From the NCBI GenBank assembly GCA_022791995.1, contig JAAWAD010000074.1, forward strand, positions 1-64,000: a stretch of DNA of 64,000 nucleotides. The letters run 5' to 3'. The stretch is from Lawsonibacter sp. GTDB taxonomy: Bacteria; Bacillota; Clostridia; Oscillospirales; Oscillospiraceae. Every line of letters starts with the position of its first letter. Position 1 is the stretch's first letter. This document shows positions 34,587 through 43,255 of this stretch, one piece after another. A program made the translations under genes and the position numbers. Under the pieces are notes generated by a model. That model had not been told where the DNA came from. It did no database searches and saw only the letters and a program-made list of their open reading frames with translations.

Positions 34587-34763
34587 TTACGCATAGGTGT
34601 CGATGTGCTGTCCCAGGCTGGGGTCGGTGGGGAGCATCCGCAGCAGCTCCTGACCGGCCAGCTCCTGGGTATCCATCATCTTTTTGGTCACGGAGATGGC
34701 GTACTGGTTGGCAAACTGAGCCGCGTTCATGCTCATGGCCATGCTGGCGATGGATTCCATCAT
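34587..34763 (-). CDS. YjfB-like putative motility protein (58 residues)
   Basis: Translating the - strand gives a 58-residue protein opening MMESIASMAMSMNAAQFANQ and continuing YAISVTKKMMDTQELAGQEL. This matches the small YjfB_motility pattern (short N-terminal helix, ISVxKKxxD, Gln/Leu-rich second helix). It is preceded by AAAAAGGAG and starts six bases after csrA stops, so it is the last gene of that operon. It is too short for many gene callers. Its function is not known. Confidence 0.8.
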   Translation of the reverse strand: MMESIASMAMSMNAAQFANQYAISVTKKMMDTQELAGQELLRMLPTDPSLGQHIDTYA

Positions 34764-34769
34764 GTTGAA

Positions 34770-35030
34770 TCACTCCTTTTTGTCGGACGGTGTGTCCGGT
34801 TTCTTCAGGACGTCTCCCAGAAGGCCCAGGAGCTCGTCGGGGGCGGCCTCCTCCATGGCGGAGTCCCGGTTGGCTGTGGCGGCAGTGACCAGCTCGCTGC
34901 GGAGAATGGAGATATTCTCCGGCGCAGAGATGGCCAGACGGACCCGCACTCCGTCGATTGAGACCACGGAGACGGTAATGTCCTCGCCAATGACCACAGA
35001 CTCGCCGGCACGGCGCTGCAAAATCAGCAT
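34770..35030 (-). CDS. csrA: Carbon storage / translational regulator CsrA
   Basis: 86 residues starting MLILQRRAGESVVIGEDITV with the RNA-binding end of strand 5 (VRLAISAPENISILRSEL). CsrA blocks ribosome access to flagellin mRNA and is sequestered by FliW. The C-terminal tail is longer than in most CsrA proteins, which are 60-75 residues. It overlaps fliW by seven bases, so production of regulator and antagonist is coupled. Confidence 0.96.
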   Translation of the reverse strand: MLILQRRAGESVVIGEDITVSVVSIDGVRVRLAISAPENISILRSELVTAATANRDSAMEEAAPDELLGLLGDVLKKPDTPSDKKE

Positions 35031-35476
35031 GGTGAACCCTCCTTATGGCCGAACTCGTCCAAAGGATGGCGCATTTCATAGGCGGAGGTCTCTAAAATGA
35101 CCTGCTGCGCCACCCGGGTTGCCGGGTTGATGGCCACAGGGCATTTCAGGTTTACGGTGCTGTCAGAGACGGGCTTTTTCACCACGCACAGCACATAAAA
35201 GGCCAGCTCGTGGCTCTCCTCCACGCCCAGGGCCTTCAGCTCCTGGGGCTGAAGAACGGGGGCGTAGTCGGGGAGCAGAGAGAAAGGCTCCATTGCCACG
35301 AAGGCCAGGGCAGGAGTCTGGACGCTTTGAAAGCAGAGCAGGGTTCCGGCGCTGTCCTCGAAGGGGAGCAGAAGGAACTGGCGCTCTGACTCAAAGCCGA
35401 ACAGGCCGGCGGGGAAGGAGAGCAGGTCGTCCTCCTCATACTCCACCTGGCCGAAGTATTTGGTTTGCAGTTTCAA
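35024..35476 (-). CDS. fliW: Flagellar assembly factor FliW
   Basis: 150 residues from a TTG start eight bases after AGGAGGG. FliW pattern: YFGQVEYEEDDLLSFPAGLF then FGFESERQFLLLPFE, and YVLCVVKKPVSDSTVNLKCP then VAINPATRVAQQVIL. FliW binds either flagellin or CsrA, coupling flagellin synthesis to export. It is upstream of csrA in the usual order. Confidence 0.95.
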   Translation of the reverse strand: MKLQTKYFGQVEYEEDDLLSFPAGLFGFESERQFLLLPFEDSAGTLLCFQSVQTPALAFVAMEPFSLLPDYAPVLQPQELKALGVEESHELAFYVLCVVKKPVSDSTVNLKCPVAINPATRVAQQVILETSAYEMRHPLDEFGHKEGSPC

Positions 35477-35491
35477 AAGGGGGCCCTCCTG

Positions 35492-36100
35492 TCAGGCTTG
35501 CACATCCACTGGTTCATAATTGGGGTCGGAAGAGGGGGGCACATACAGAGGCCCGCCCACATATTTGATGATAACGTCGGGCTGCTGGGTGACGGAAATC
35601 TCAATGTCGCCTGGCGTAAACTCGAACTGGGGGTGATTGACCTTCCAGTCAAAGTTCAGCTTATCCATCTCGTAGCGAATCTGGAGCTCGCCCGGGTCCC
35701 AGGTAATTTCCGGGCCGGTGGAGGGGAGGAAGGTAAGCCCCAGCTCCTTCACCTGGTTGAAGGTCTGGGAGTCGGCGGCAAATTTTGTAATCATGTCCTC
35801 TCCAATTTTGGCGTTCAGCAGGAGCTGGCCCTGCTGGGCATAGGTGGCCGTGGCGGAGTAGGCCGCCTGCTGGCCCCGCTGCGCGTTCTGCTCCACCGAG
35901 CGGATGGCGGTGGGGGAAATGGAGTTGCGGGCCTCGAAGGTGTCAATATTCAGCTTAATGGGGCGGCTTTTGATACTCAGCCCCCCGTCGCCCCTGGAAA
36001 TCTCCAGGTCGGCGGTACCCCGGGTGTACTCCAGCTTTGCGTGGTTCACCTTCATCTCAATTTCAATGGGGACGGTTTGAATCTCGATCAGTGGATACAT
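35492..36100 (-). CDS. DUF6470 family protein (YviE-like)
   Basis: 202 residues without signal peptide or membrane helix: MYPLIEIQTVPIEIEMKVNH, the middle ARNSISPTAIRSVEQNAQRG, and a C terminus rich in short beta-type repeats (FEFTPGDIEISVTQQPDVII). It matches the family called YviE in Bacillus, always encoded between flgL and fliW. Its function is not established; context suggests late flagellar assembly. Confidence 0.85.
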   Translation of the reverse strand: MYPLIEIQTVPIEIEMKVNHAKLEYTRGTADLEISRGDGGLSIKSRPIKLNIDTFEARNSISPTAIRSVEQNAQRGQQAAYSATATYAQQGQLLLNAKIGEDMITKFAADSQTFNQVKELGLTFLPSTGPEITWDPGELQIRYEMDKLNFDWKVNHPQFEFTPGDIEISVTQQPDVIIKYVGGPLYVPPSSDPNYEPVDVQA

Positions 36101-36147
36101 GCTTCCTTTACACTCCTCTCAAACGAACATTATGATCTGTGCAGTCA

Positions 36148-36186
36148 GGGCGGCGGGGTGGCTTCCTACAGACGCCCGCGCCGCCC
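36148..36186 (-). other. GC hairpin between flgL and the DUF6470 gene
   Basis: GGGCGGC (36148-36154) pairs with GCCGCCC (36180-36186) with further possible pairs inside. It has no T-run on the - strand. It may separate the stability of the flgK-flgL and fliW-csrA parts of the transcript. Confidence 0.4.
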
Positions 36187-36199
36187 CCTTGCAGAAACA

Positions 36200-37888
36200 T
36201 CAGTTCAGATAATCCATCAGGCTTTGAGACAGGATGTTGTTCCCCACCTTCAAAGCGGCGCTGTAGCAGTAGTTGGCCCACAGGAAGGAGGTGATGGCCT
36301 CAGCCATGTCCACATCCTCCACGTTGGAGATCTGCTCTTGAAGGTTGTACGCTTCCTCCTCCAGCAGCTCCTCGTTGTTGTACAGCTTCTGGGTGGTGGC
36401 AGTCAGACTGACGTACTGCGAGTCCAGGTTGTCAATGGCCTTGCTCAGCTTCTTGGCCAGGCCGTTGACCTCCTCATAGTGTTCGTTTTCCGCATTCCAC
36501 TCCTCGTCGGAGTAAGAGCGGCACAGACTGGCCATCTCCTTCAACAGCGAGACGATGTTCTTCGGGTCCCCGTCCTCGTCCTTGCCGTAGCCCAGGAAGT
36601 TGATGCCCACCAGCGCATTGTTGAAGGCGCTGGCCCCAATCAGCTTGCCCGTCTGGTCCACTGCGTCCGGGTTCTCCTTCATGCCCAGACCGATGTCCAC
36701 ATAGTTGGTCTCGTTGGCCATGAATTTCAGCTTTTCCACGGCATCCTGCGCGTTTTGATACTCCTCCTCTGTGAGGGTTGCGTTGTCCTCCAGGATAATA
36801 TAGTGGGTGTGGTCGGCATCGTAGGTATACTGATAATCCACAATATTGCCGTCAGCGTCAAGCTTGGCATAGATGGGGTTGCCAGCGGCGTCGGTCAGCG
36901 CCCCCTCGGGGACCTCGGGGTTATAGGGCTTTGTGCCGGCAACTGCGTCATCATAGGGCTGCTGTTCAATTACTTCGGTGTTCTGTGTATAAAGATAATA
37001 TCCGCCAGCCTGTGTGGTATCAGTTGGGTCCTTAATACTTCCATCTGCGTTAAATTCGACGAGAGTACCATTGGCATCTGTCAAAAAAGCGAGCTTCTGG
37101 ATGTCGTCCGGGTATTTGTCATAGGCATCCTTGGTAAGCAGCTGGACACCGTTATTTTCAAGGTAATGTCCGCCATTACCCGTTGCATCATAGTGTCCGT
37201 TGGCATCGACAGAAATGGGCGTGCCGTTGGCCTCTACAACTCTTGGCACCTCGGAACCATCGACAAATTGAACCTTATCCTTTTGAAGGTAGAGAGCGGT
37301 TCCGGCGGGGTCGAATTTTCCATTCTGGTCCAGGGTAAGGGTAAGCTCCTGGCCGGTGCTGTCCTTCAGAAGGTCGGGCAGCGTCGAATCCACGGGGACA
37401 TTCCGATAGCACAACTGTCCGGCGCTGTTGAAGGAGAAGGGCACATTCAGGCCGTCGGCTCCGGCAAAGATAAAATTCTCACCGTACTTGTGGTTCAGGG
37501 ACTGGACGACGGTATCGGCCAGCTGATCCAGGGCCTGCCCCAGCTGGGTCCGGGCGTCGCCGGTGGGGTCGTTGAGGGAGACCAGCACATCGCTCCAGGC
37601 GGAGTTCTCGGTCCGGGAGGAGAGAATCTCCTTCAGCCCGTCGATAGCGGTATAGGCGGTGGAGAATTTGCTCAGACAGTCGTCGTTCACGGCGTACTGG
37701 GCCTCCACCCGGGACAGGGAGCGGCGCATCTGGAAGGCCCGGGAGGCGGCGCCTACGTCCTCGGCATAGGAATTGAAGTTGCGCTGGGTCAAAACGGTGT
37801 TGCGGGCGGAATTCATGCCGGTGAAGGACTTGTTCAGATTCATGCGGTAGCCCTTCAGCACACCGTTGGTGGTTGCGCGGATATACAT
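36200..37888 (-). CDS. flgL: Hook-filament junction protein FlgL (enlarged)
   Basis: 562 residues against about 300 usual. Flagellin-like ends: MYIRATTNGVLKGYRMNLNK at the N terminus, and NVEDVDMAEAITSFLWANYC then SAALKVGNNILSQSLMDYLN at the C terminus. The extra length is in the outward-facing middle (about 36760-37330), which is AT-richer and built from about four imperfect copies of a module with a Tyr-Leu strand, an Asn turn and a DANG-type turn. FlgL joins FlgK to the filament. Confidence 0.95.
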   Translation of the reverse strand: MYIRATTNGVLKGYRMNLNKSFTGMNSARNTVLTQRNFNSYAEDVGAASRAFQMRRSLSRVEAQYAVNDDCLSKFSTAYTAIDGLKEILSSRTENSAWSDVLVSLNDPTGDARTQLGQALDQLADTVVQSLNHKYGENFIFAGADGLNVPFSFNSAGQLCYRNVPVDSTLPDLLKDSTGQELTLTLDQNGKFDPAGTALYLQKDKVQFVDGSEVPRVVEANGTPISVDANGHYDATGNGGHYLENNGVQLLTKDAYDKYPDDIQKLAFLTDANGTLVEFNADGSIKDPTDTTQAGGYYLYTQNTEVIEQQPYDDAVAGTKPYNPEVPEGALTDAAGNPIYAKLDADGNIVDYQYTYDADHTHYIILEDNATLTEEEYQNAQDAVEKLKFMANETNYVDIGLGMKENPDAVDQTGKLIGASAFNNALVGINFLGYGKDEDGDPKNIVSLLKEMASLCRSYSDEEWNAENEHYEEVNGLAKKLSKAIDNLDSQYVSLTATTQKLYNNEELLEEEAYNLQEQISNVEDVDMAEAITSFLWANYCYSAALKVGNNILSQSLMDYLN

Positions 37889-37906
37889 AGCGGACAGTCC
37901 TCCTTT

Positions 37907-40360
37907 TTACCGGCCCACAACGCCGGTGTTGTTAATCAAGCGGTCCAGGGCCTCGTCCACCGTGGTCATCAGACGGTAGGCGGCGTTAAGCGCCTTGGAA
38001 TACTGCATCAGGTTCATGGCCTCGTCGTTCAAATCCACCGCGGAGACGGAGGCTCGGCTGGTGTCGATATCCACCGCCGCCTGATAATAGGTGTTCAGCT
38101 TGGTGTCGGTGCCGCTCTGGTCGCCGCCCAGGTTGGACACGATGTGGTTCAGATACTCCTGGAAGGAGCCCTCGAACTGGTGGCTGCTGTTGGCCTCGCC
38201 CAGGGCCGCGTTCAAATCCTGGGGATTGTACAGCGTCTTCTTGTCGAACAGAGTGAGCATGTGGTTGATGTTTTCGCACTGGGTGGTCTGATCCACCGGG
38301 ATGTCGGCAACCTCGGGGTAATCGTTGGGCTTCTCAAAGGCGGGGTCCTCCGGCCGGCAGATGACGTGGGCCTGCTGAGAGGACCATGCGTTCGAAATCG
38401 AGATGTTGGATGCTGTGATGCCCGTCATGTCGTTGCTGTCGCCGCTGTTGCTGAACAGACCGGCAACATCAACAACGGGGATATCGCCACCCGGCTTAAT
38501 GCCGAGATTATCCATGGCGTCCTTGACGGCGGTCTGAAACTCTTCCGGGCTGGAGCCGTGATTCTGAATGACATAGGCCATACCAGCTTCCGTTGCGGGT
38601 ACGCCGGCGGGAGGAGCACTGCCGGCGGCGGGAAGTGTATAGCCATTCACGGATGTTCCATCCGGCAGTTCAAGTTGGCCGGTGCCGTCCTGTCCAGTCA
38701 CTCGTTTCAGATCATCCACCTTAATGGGGTACTGCCGGTCTGCGCCGCCCATTACACACAGACCACCATCCACATCGTGGATACCGACAAGATATCCATC
38801 CTTGATACAATACTGTTTGGGGTCTCCATCACCTATCTTCACCCAAATAGTATCAGCGTCATCGTAATAATCGCTCATATCTGGAGGATTCGCGGTCATA
38901 TCAGGGGCTTTTAAAGTGCTGTCAGATTTGATATGCTGGGTATTCAGCTTGTTGAACTCCTTGGCGAAGTTCTGGGCCAGCAGGTCCAGGGACTTCTGGT
39001 AGTAGGGGATGCCCCGCTTGGTGGCGGCCTTTTCGTCTATGCCGATGTCGTCTGCGGAGGCGTATTCGCCCTCCTCGGTCAGCAGCTCCCGGGTGGCCTG
39101 GAGGCCGCCGTAAATGTCGTTGTCGGCCATGGCGATGTCTCTTGTGTTCTTATCTACAACAACAGTTTTTGTAAACGTACCGTCAACATTGGCTGTATAA
39201 GTGGTGTTTGTTGTAATCTTAAGTCCATCTTCATAGGTAATGACAGGCTGCTTGTTTGGGTCATAATCAGCAGGTATTTGATTTACAGTGGTTGTAGTTG
39301 TCCGACCCTCGTCCTTCCAGACCCGGTCCTTGGAGTCACGCAATTCGCCCAACGTGATGCTGTAGAGGTCATCAAAGACCTGGTTGGCCTTACGGGGGTC
39401 GTCGGTGGGCTCGCCATTTACATCCAGGTATTTGTAGGGCTCACCTGTATCGGGATTAATCTTGGTGTCGTCTGTGTTTGCGGAGGGGGTAGTCAGCTGC
39501 GTGCAATACACGCCGTCCACCAGCATGGCGCGGTCATTGTTCTTGGCGTTTTCCTCGTCGGAACCATCAAAGCCAGCAATCTTGGTGCTGGGGTTGGCGT
39601 CGGCCAGCTTAATGGTGAGCTTCTCCACCTGACGGCCGGCGCCGATGTCCTCCATGGAATAGACCACGTCGATTTTCATATACTGGGACAGCTCGTCAAT
39701 CAGCAGGTTCCGGTCGTCCCGCATCTCCAGGGCGGCGTCCCCGTGGATGTCGCTCTTCCGAATAGCCTCGTTCAAATCCCGGATACCGGTGAGAATATCG
39801 TTCACCTTGTTGATATCGGTACGCAGACTGTCCTCGGTATTTTTCCGCAGGGCCTCCAGCTGGGTGGCATACTTGTGGAACAGATCGCACAGGTTGCCCA
39901 TTTTCTGCTTGACGATGTCGTCATACTCCTGCTGTCCGGCGTTGACGCCCAGCTTGGTCAGGGCGTCATAGATGTCGTTGAGCTGGGCGTGAATGATACC
40001 ATCCTTGTCCTTTCCGTCGCCCACCTCGTCCAGGATGTCGGCGATCTGGTTCAGGCCATAGAGCATCTGGTCATTGTAGCCCACCTCAGCGCTGGTGGTG
40101 CGGTAGCGGATGTCCAGATAGGGGTCGCGGATCTGGGATACGCTGTCGCAGAACACACCGTTGCCCACATGGACGTCGTTCCGGGACTGGTAGCGGTCGG
40201 CTGCGCCGGACTTGAAGCTGGACTGGTTGAGCCGCTGCCGGGTATAGCCGGGGGTGTTGATGTTGGTGATGTTGTTGCCGGTGACGCTCAGGCCCTTCTG
40301 GGCGGCGTAAATGCCCAGCCGGGCGGTGCTGAAGGTACCAAAGGAGCCTACAGAGCTCAT
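37907..40360 (-). CDS. flgK: Hook-associated protein FlgK (enlarged)
   Basis: 817 residues, well above the usual 450-600. N terminus: FSTARLGIYAAQKGLSVTGN then NITNINTPGYTRQRLNQ. C terminus: SAVDLNDEAMNLMQYSKALN, then YRLMTTVDEALDRLINNTGV. It is the first hook-filament junction protein. The enlarged middle contains two AT-rich patches (about 38460-38930 and 39130-39330) with codon use unlike the ends. It is followed by flgL 18 bases on and preceded by flgN. Confidence 0.95.
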   Translation of the reverse strand: MSSVGSFGTFSTARLGIYAAQKGLSVTGNNITNINTPGYTRQRLNQSSFKSGAADRYQSRNDVHVGNGVFCDSVSQIRDPYLDIRYRTTSAEVGYNDQMLYGLNQIADILDEVGDGKDKDGIIHAQLNDIYDALTKLGVNAGQQEYDDIVKQKMGNLCDLFHKYATQLEALRKNTEDSLRTDINKVNDILTGIRDLNEAIRKSDIHGDAALEMRDDRNLLIDELSQYMKIDVVYSMEDIGAGRQVEKLTIKLADANPSTKIAGFDGSDEENAKNNDRAMLVDGVYCTQLTTPSANTDDTKINPDTGEPYKYLDVNGEPTDDPRKANQVFDDLYSITLGELRDSKDRVWKDEGRTTTTTVNQIPADYDPNKQPVITYEDGLKITTNTTYTANVDGTFTKTVVVDKNTRDIAMADNDIYGGLQATRELLTEEGEYASADDIGIDEKAATKRGIPYYQKSLDLLAQNFAKEFNKLNTQHIKSDSTLKAPDMTANPPDMSDYYDDADTIWVKIGDGDPKQYCIKDGYLVGIHDVDGGLCVMGGADRQYPIKVDDLKRVTGQDGTGQLELPDGTSVNGYTLPAAGSAPPAGVPATEAGMAYVIQNHGSSPEEFQTAVKDAMDNLGIKPGGDIPVVDVAGLFSNSGDSNDMTGITASNISISNAWSSQQAHVICRPEDPAFEKPNDYPEVADIPVDQTTQCENINHMLTLFDKKTLYNPQDLNAALGEANSSHQFEGSFQEYLNHIVSNLGGDQSGTDTKLNTYYQAAVDIDTSRASVSAVDLNDEAMNLMQYSKALNAAYRLMTTVDEALDRLINNTGVVGR

Positions 40361-40391
40361 AACAATTACTCCCTTCTTTCTAAAATCCGCG

Positions 40392-40868
40392 TCAGGCGCG
40401 GAAATCCGTCTTCATATTCTTGGGGGGCTCCGCCGCTGGAGGGGTATAGCCCGGGGTGCCGGGCTCCGGCGCACCGCCCATGCTGTCAATCAGCTTCTCC
40501 AGCTCGTGGAGATTGGTCTCCAGCGTGACCCGGGCGGCCTGGGCGGCGGCGTGGTACAGATCATAGCTGCGGCGGAGCAGCTCAGCAGTCTGCTTGGCCT
40601 GGGGGTACAGCTCCGGCGGATACCGGTCGGGAAGGCCGGACAGACGCACGCCGCCCAGGTTCAGCTGGGCGGTCAGGGTGCCTCTGCGCTGCTCCAGACC
40701 CCGGAGGGAGAGGGACAGAACCTGCTCCTGCTTCAGCACTGCGTCCAGCGCGGACAGGTCGTCCCGGCGCACGGCCTCTATTTTCTGCTGGGCCAGCGTG
40801 GTCAGCTGGTCCAGCTTTCCGGTCAGCTCGGTCAGCAGATCCAGATAGGTCAGATATGACTCGTGCAT
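40392..40868 (-). CDS. flgN: Flagellar export chaperone FlgN
   Basis: 158 residues, helical: LTELTGKLDQLTTLAQQKIE then a leucine-patterned stretch, ending with a Pro-rich tail. FlgN carries FlgK and FlgL to the export gate. The size, position between flgM and flgK and helix pattern support the call. It abuts flgM with no gap. Confidence 0.9.
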   Translation of the reverse strand: MHESYLTYLDLLTELTGKLDQLTTLAQQKIEAVRRDDLSALDAVLKQEQVLSLSLRGLEQRRGTLTAQLNLGGVRLSGLPDRYPPELYPQAKQTAELLRRSYDLYHAAAQAARVTLETNLHELEKLIDSMGGAPEPGTPGYTPPAAEPPKNMKTDFRA

Positions 40869-41183
40869 TTACTGGCCCTCCCCAAGGAACAAGATGCGGG
40901 CGGCCATTGCCATGGGGTCGGGCGTATAGGTCCCAGAGGCGACCTCCTGCCGGAGGGTGTTGATGGTGCCGGTGGTGGTTGCGGCCCGAACCTCCTGGGA
41001 CAGACGGCCTACCGTGTCCATATGGAAGCGGCTCTCCTTGGAGGAGATGGTGGAAAGTGTTACGCTGTCGAAATTGCTTGGGCTTGAAACAGCCTGGGCC
41101 CGGCTGCCTGCCGCCGCCGTCTTGCGGAAGACCTTTGCCGGGGTGATGGGGGAAATTGCGCCGTAACCAGAAGAAGTCAGCAT
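40869..41183 (-). CDS. flgM: Anti-sigma-28 factor FlgM
   Basis: 104 residues with a disordered N-terminal half and the FlgM C-terminal helix pattern: KESRFHMDTVGRLSQEVRAA then TINTLRQEVASGTYTPDPMA. FlgM binds FliA until it is exported through the completed hook. It heads an operon with a sigma-28-type promoter, giving the usual feedback loop. Confidence 0.93.
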   Translation of the reverse strand: MLTSSGYGAISPITPAKVFRKTAAAGSRAQAVSSPSNFDSVTLSTISSKESRFHMDTVGRLSQEVRAATTTGTINTLRQEVASGTYTPDPMAMAARILFLGEGQ

Positions 41184-41239
41184 ATCGGCTCACATCCTTT
41201 TATTGTAGCATCCTCTGGAAGTTCTTTACTTCACTCTAT

Positions 41240-41266
41240 ATATCGGCAAAATTGGCGGGAACATAA
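41240..41266 (-). promoter_or_regulatory. Sigma-28-type promoter for flgM-flgN-flgK-flgL operon
   Basis: On the - strand TTATGTTC, an 11-base spacer, then GCCGATAT. The -10 is a near-perfect match to GCCGATAA; the -35 matches less well (5 of 8). It lies about 57 bases upstream of the flgM start. Confidence 0.72.
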
Positions 41267-41294
41267 GAAAATGCAGTAAATTTCTTTCCGCCGC

Positions 41295-41329
41295 AGCAAA
41301 AAAAGCTCCCCTCCAGGGGAGGGGAGCTT
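41295..41329 (-). terminator. Terminator of the cheA-cheW-cheR-cheB operon
   Basis: A 12-bp perfect stem AAGCTCCCCTCC (41303-41314) with GGAGGGGAGCTT (41318-41329), a 3-base loop, and seven T on the - strand after the stem. It is six bases past the cheB stop. Confidence 0.95.
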
Positions 41330-41334
41330 ACAAA

Positions 41335-42405
41335 TTACAGTGCCTTCAGGTGCCGGATCAGCACGTTTGCGATATTCTCCAGGGTGGTTTGGTTCATCAC
41401 CGCGCCAATTTTCGCAGCCACGCCGGGCATTCCATAGACCACAGAGGACTCCTTGTCCTGTCCGATGGTATAGGCGCCCTTCTGCCGCATGGCCAGCAGG
41501 CCGTGGGCCCCGTCCTGGCCCATACCGGTCAGGATGATGCCCACCATTTTGCAAGCTACAGTCTCGGACATGGAATAGAACAGGGCGTCCACGGAGGGGC
41601 GGTGTCCGCTGACCTTTTCTCCTGAGGTCACCGACAGGGTGTATTTGGTGCCGATGCGCACAACCCGGGACTGGAAGTCGGCGGGGGCCAGCAGCGCCAG
41701 ACCCCGGCGCAGCTCGTCGCCGTTTTTGGCCTCACGCACCTCCATTTTACACAGGCGGTTCAGACGCTCTGCGTACATGGCAGTAAAGCCAGGGGGCATG
41801 TGCTGGACAATCACCATGGGGGGGATGTCCTCTGGAAGACGCTTCATGACCTCCAGGGTGGCCTCAGTGCCGCCGGTGGAGGCCCCCAGACCAATAATCA
41901 CCCGGTCCATAGGGGCGGCGGGGCCCAGCGGGGCGGCGGTGATGCCAGGGGCCACAAGTCCCTTTCCCATGGGAGAGGGACTGGCGGGGTTGCGCACCTT
42001 GGCCTGGGAGGCGATGATGACCTTCTGGGTCAGGGCGGTAATAAAAGCGTCGTTGTTCTGGCTGTGGTCGGGTTTGCGAACAAAGTCCACCGCGCCGGCC
42101 GCCAGGGCGTCGAACACCTTCAGGTTCAGAGAGGACACCAGAATCACCGGCAGGGGATGCTGGGGCAGATACTGCTTTAAAAAGTCAATTCCACTCTGAC
42201 CCGGCATCTCCACATCCATGGTAATGACGTCGGGCTTCAGGGCTGGAATTTTATTCTTTGCGTCCAGGGTGTTGATGGCATAGCCCACAACCTCCAGTCT
42301 GGGGTGGGCGGACAGGCCCTTGATAATCAGACTGCGGGCAAGCATGGAGTCATCCACCACCATCACGCGGATCTTGGATGATGATACAATAGAAATGGGA
42401 GACAC
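41335..42405 (-). CDS. cheB: Chemotaxis response regulator methylesterase CheB
   Basis: 356 residues. Receiver domain 10-130: acidic pair D18/D19, phosphorylation site D64 (VITMDVEMPGQ), K111. Methylesterase domain about 165-356 with the triad S176 (GASTGG), H202 (VQHMPPGF) and D298 (MGQDGAHG). It removes methyl groups from receptors and may deamidate Gln; with CheD also present, deamidation may be shared. Last gene of its operon. Confidence 0.97.
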   Translation of the reverse strand: MSPISIVSSSKIRVMVVDDSMLARSLIIKGLSAHPRLEVVGYAINTLDAKNKIPALKPDVITMDVEMPGQSGIDFLKQYLPQHPLPVILVSSLNLKVFDALAAGAVDFVRKPDHSQNNDAFITALTQKVIIASQAKVRNPASPSPMGKGLVAPGITAAPLGPAAPMDRVIIGLGASTGGTEATLEVMKRLPEDIPPMVIVQHMPPGFTAMYAERLNRLCKMEVREAKNGDELRRGLALLAPADFQSRVVRIGTKYTLSVTSGEKVSGHRPSVDALFYSMSETVACKMVGIILTGMGQDGAHGLLAMRQKGAYTIGQDKESSVVYGMPGVAAKIGAVMNQTTLENIANVLIRHLKAL

Positions 42406-42415
42406 CTTCTTTGCC

Positions 42416-43255
42416 TTATTTTTGGAATGTAGAGGTGGCCAGACGGCGGTAGGGGGTGTTCTGGCTCAGGTTCTCCGACTTGCTGATCAGCAGGTACCCG
42501 CCGGGCACGGTGGCATTATAGAACCGCTGCACCAGGGCGTCCTTGGTGGGTTGGTCGAAGTAGATCATCACATTCCGGCAGAAAATTACATCGAACTTGC
42601 GGCGGAACTTGATGGGGTCCATCAGATTGAAAGGCTGAAAGATGACGTTGTTGCGCACGTCGGGTGAGACGGCGTAGGCCCCATCCTTGGCGGGGACGAA
42701 ATACTTCCGCTTCCACTCGGGGGGGATGGTGTCGGGCAGTTCATAGACCCCCCGCTTGGCGGCGGTCATGGCCCGGGTGGAGATGTCGGTGGCCAGCAGG
42801 CGGGTGTCCCACTGCTTGGCTTGGGAGCCCAGGTAGTCGAAGAGGAACATGGTGATGTTGTAGGGCTCCTCTCCGGTGGAGCAGCCGGCGCTCCAGATGG
42901 CAAGAGTCTTGTCCCGCTCGTGCCGCCGGACGATATCCGGGATGATGTTGTTGCAGAAGTAGTCCAGGTGGTCCTTCTCCCGCATAAAGAAGGTGTAGTT
43001 GGTCGTCAGCTTATCCAGCAGAAGGGTGACCTCCGCGTCGTCCTTGGTCTGGAGCAGGTGGCTGACAAACTCGGAAAAGCTGCCATAGCCCTTCTGCTTC
43101 AGCGTGGTGGACAGCCGGCCGGTAATCAGCTGCTTTTTCTGGGTCAGATCGATACCATAATTGGACTTGATAAAGGTGACCAGGCGGGTGAAGTCCGCGT
43201 CGGTGATTGTCATAGGGGAAAGCGAGGTTCCCCCAGCCTTCCCGCTGCTAATCAT
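42416..43255 (-). CDS. cheR: Chemotaxis protein methyltransferase CheR
   Basis: 279 residues from the first ATG, which overlaps the cheW stop by eight bases; a later ATG at 43213 (MTITDADFTRL) is possible. CheR N-terminal helices, then the SAM-binding fold: LTTNYTFFMREKDHL, IWSAGCSTGEEPYNI, and KFDVIFCRNVMIYFD. It methylates receptor glutamates, opposed by CheB. Confidence 0.95.
   Translation of the reverse strand: MISSGKAGGTSLSPMTITDADFTRLVTFIKSNYGIDLTQKKQLITGRLSTTLKQKGYGSFSEFVSHLLQTKDDAEVTLLLDKLTTNYTFFMREKDHLDYFCNNIIPDIVRRHERDKTLAIWSAGCSTGEEPYNITMFLFDYLGSQAKQWDTRLLATDISTRAMTAAKRGVYELPDTIPPEWKRKYFVPAKDGAYAVSPDVRNNVIFQPFNLMDPIKFRRKFDVIFCRNVMIYFDQPTKDALVQRFYNATVPGGYLLISKSENLSQNTPYRRLATSTFQK

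Noticed and set aside
35465-38914. A very long + strand open frame (over 1100 codons) opposite flgL, flgK, DUF6470 and fliW
   Set aside because: It is the mirror of several well-supported - strand genes. It has no ribosome site and its composition matches a reverse-complement shadow.
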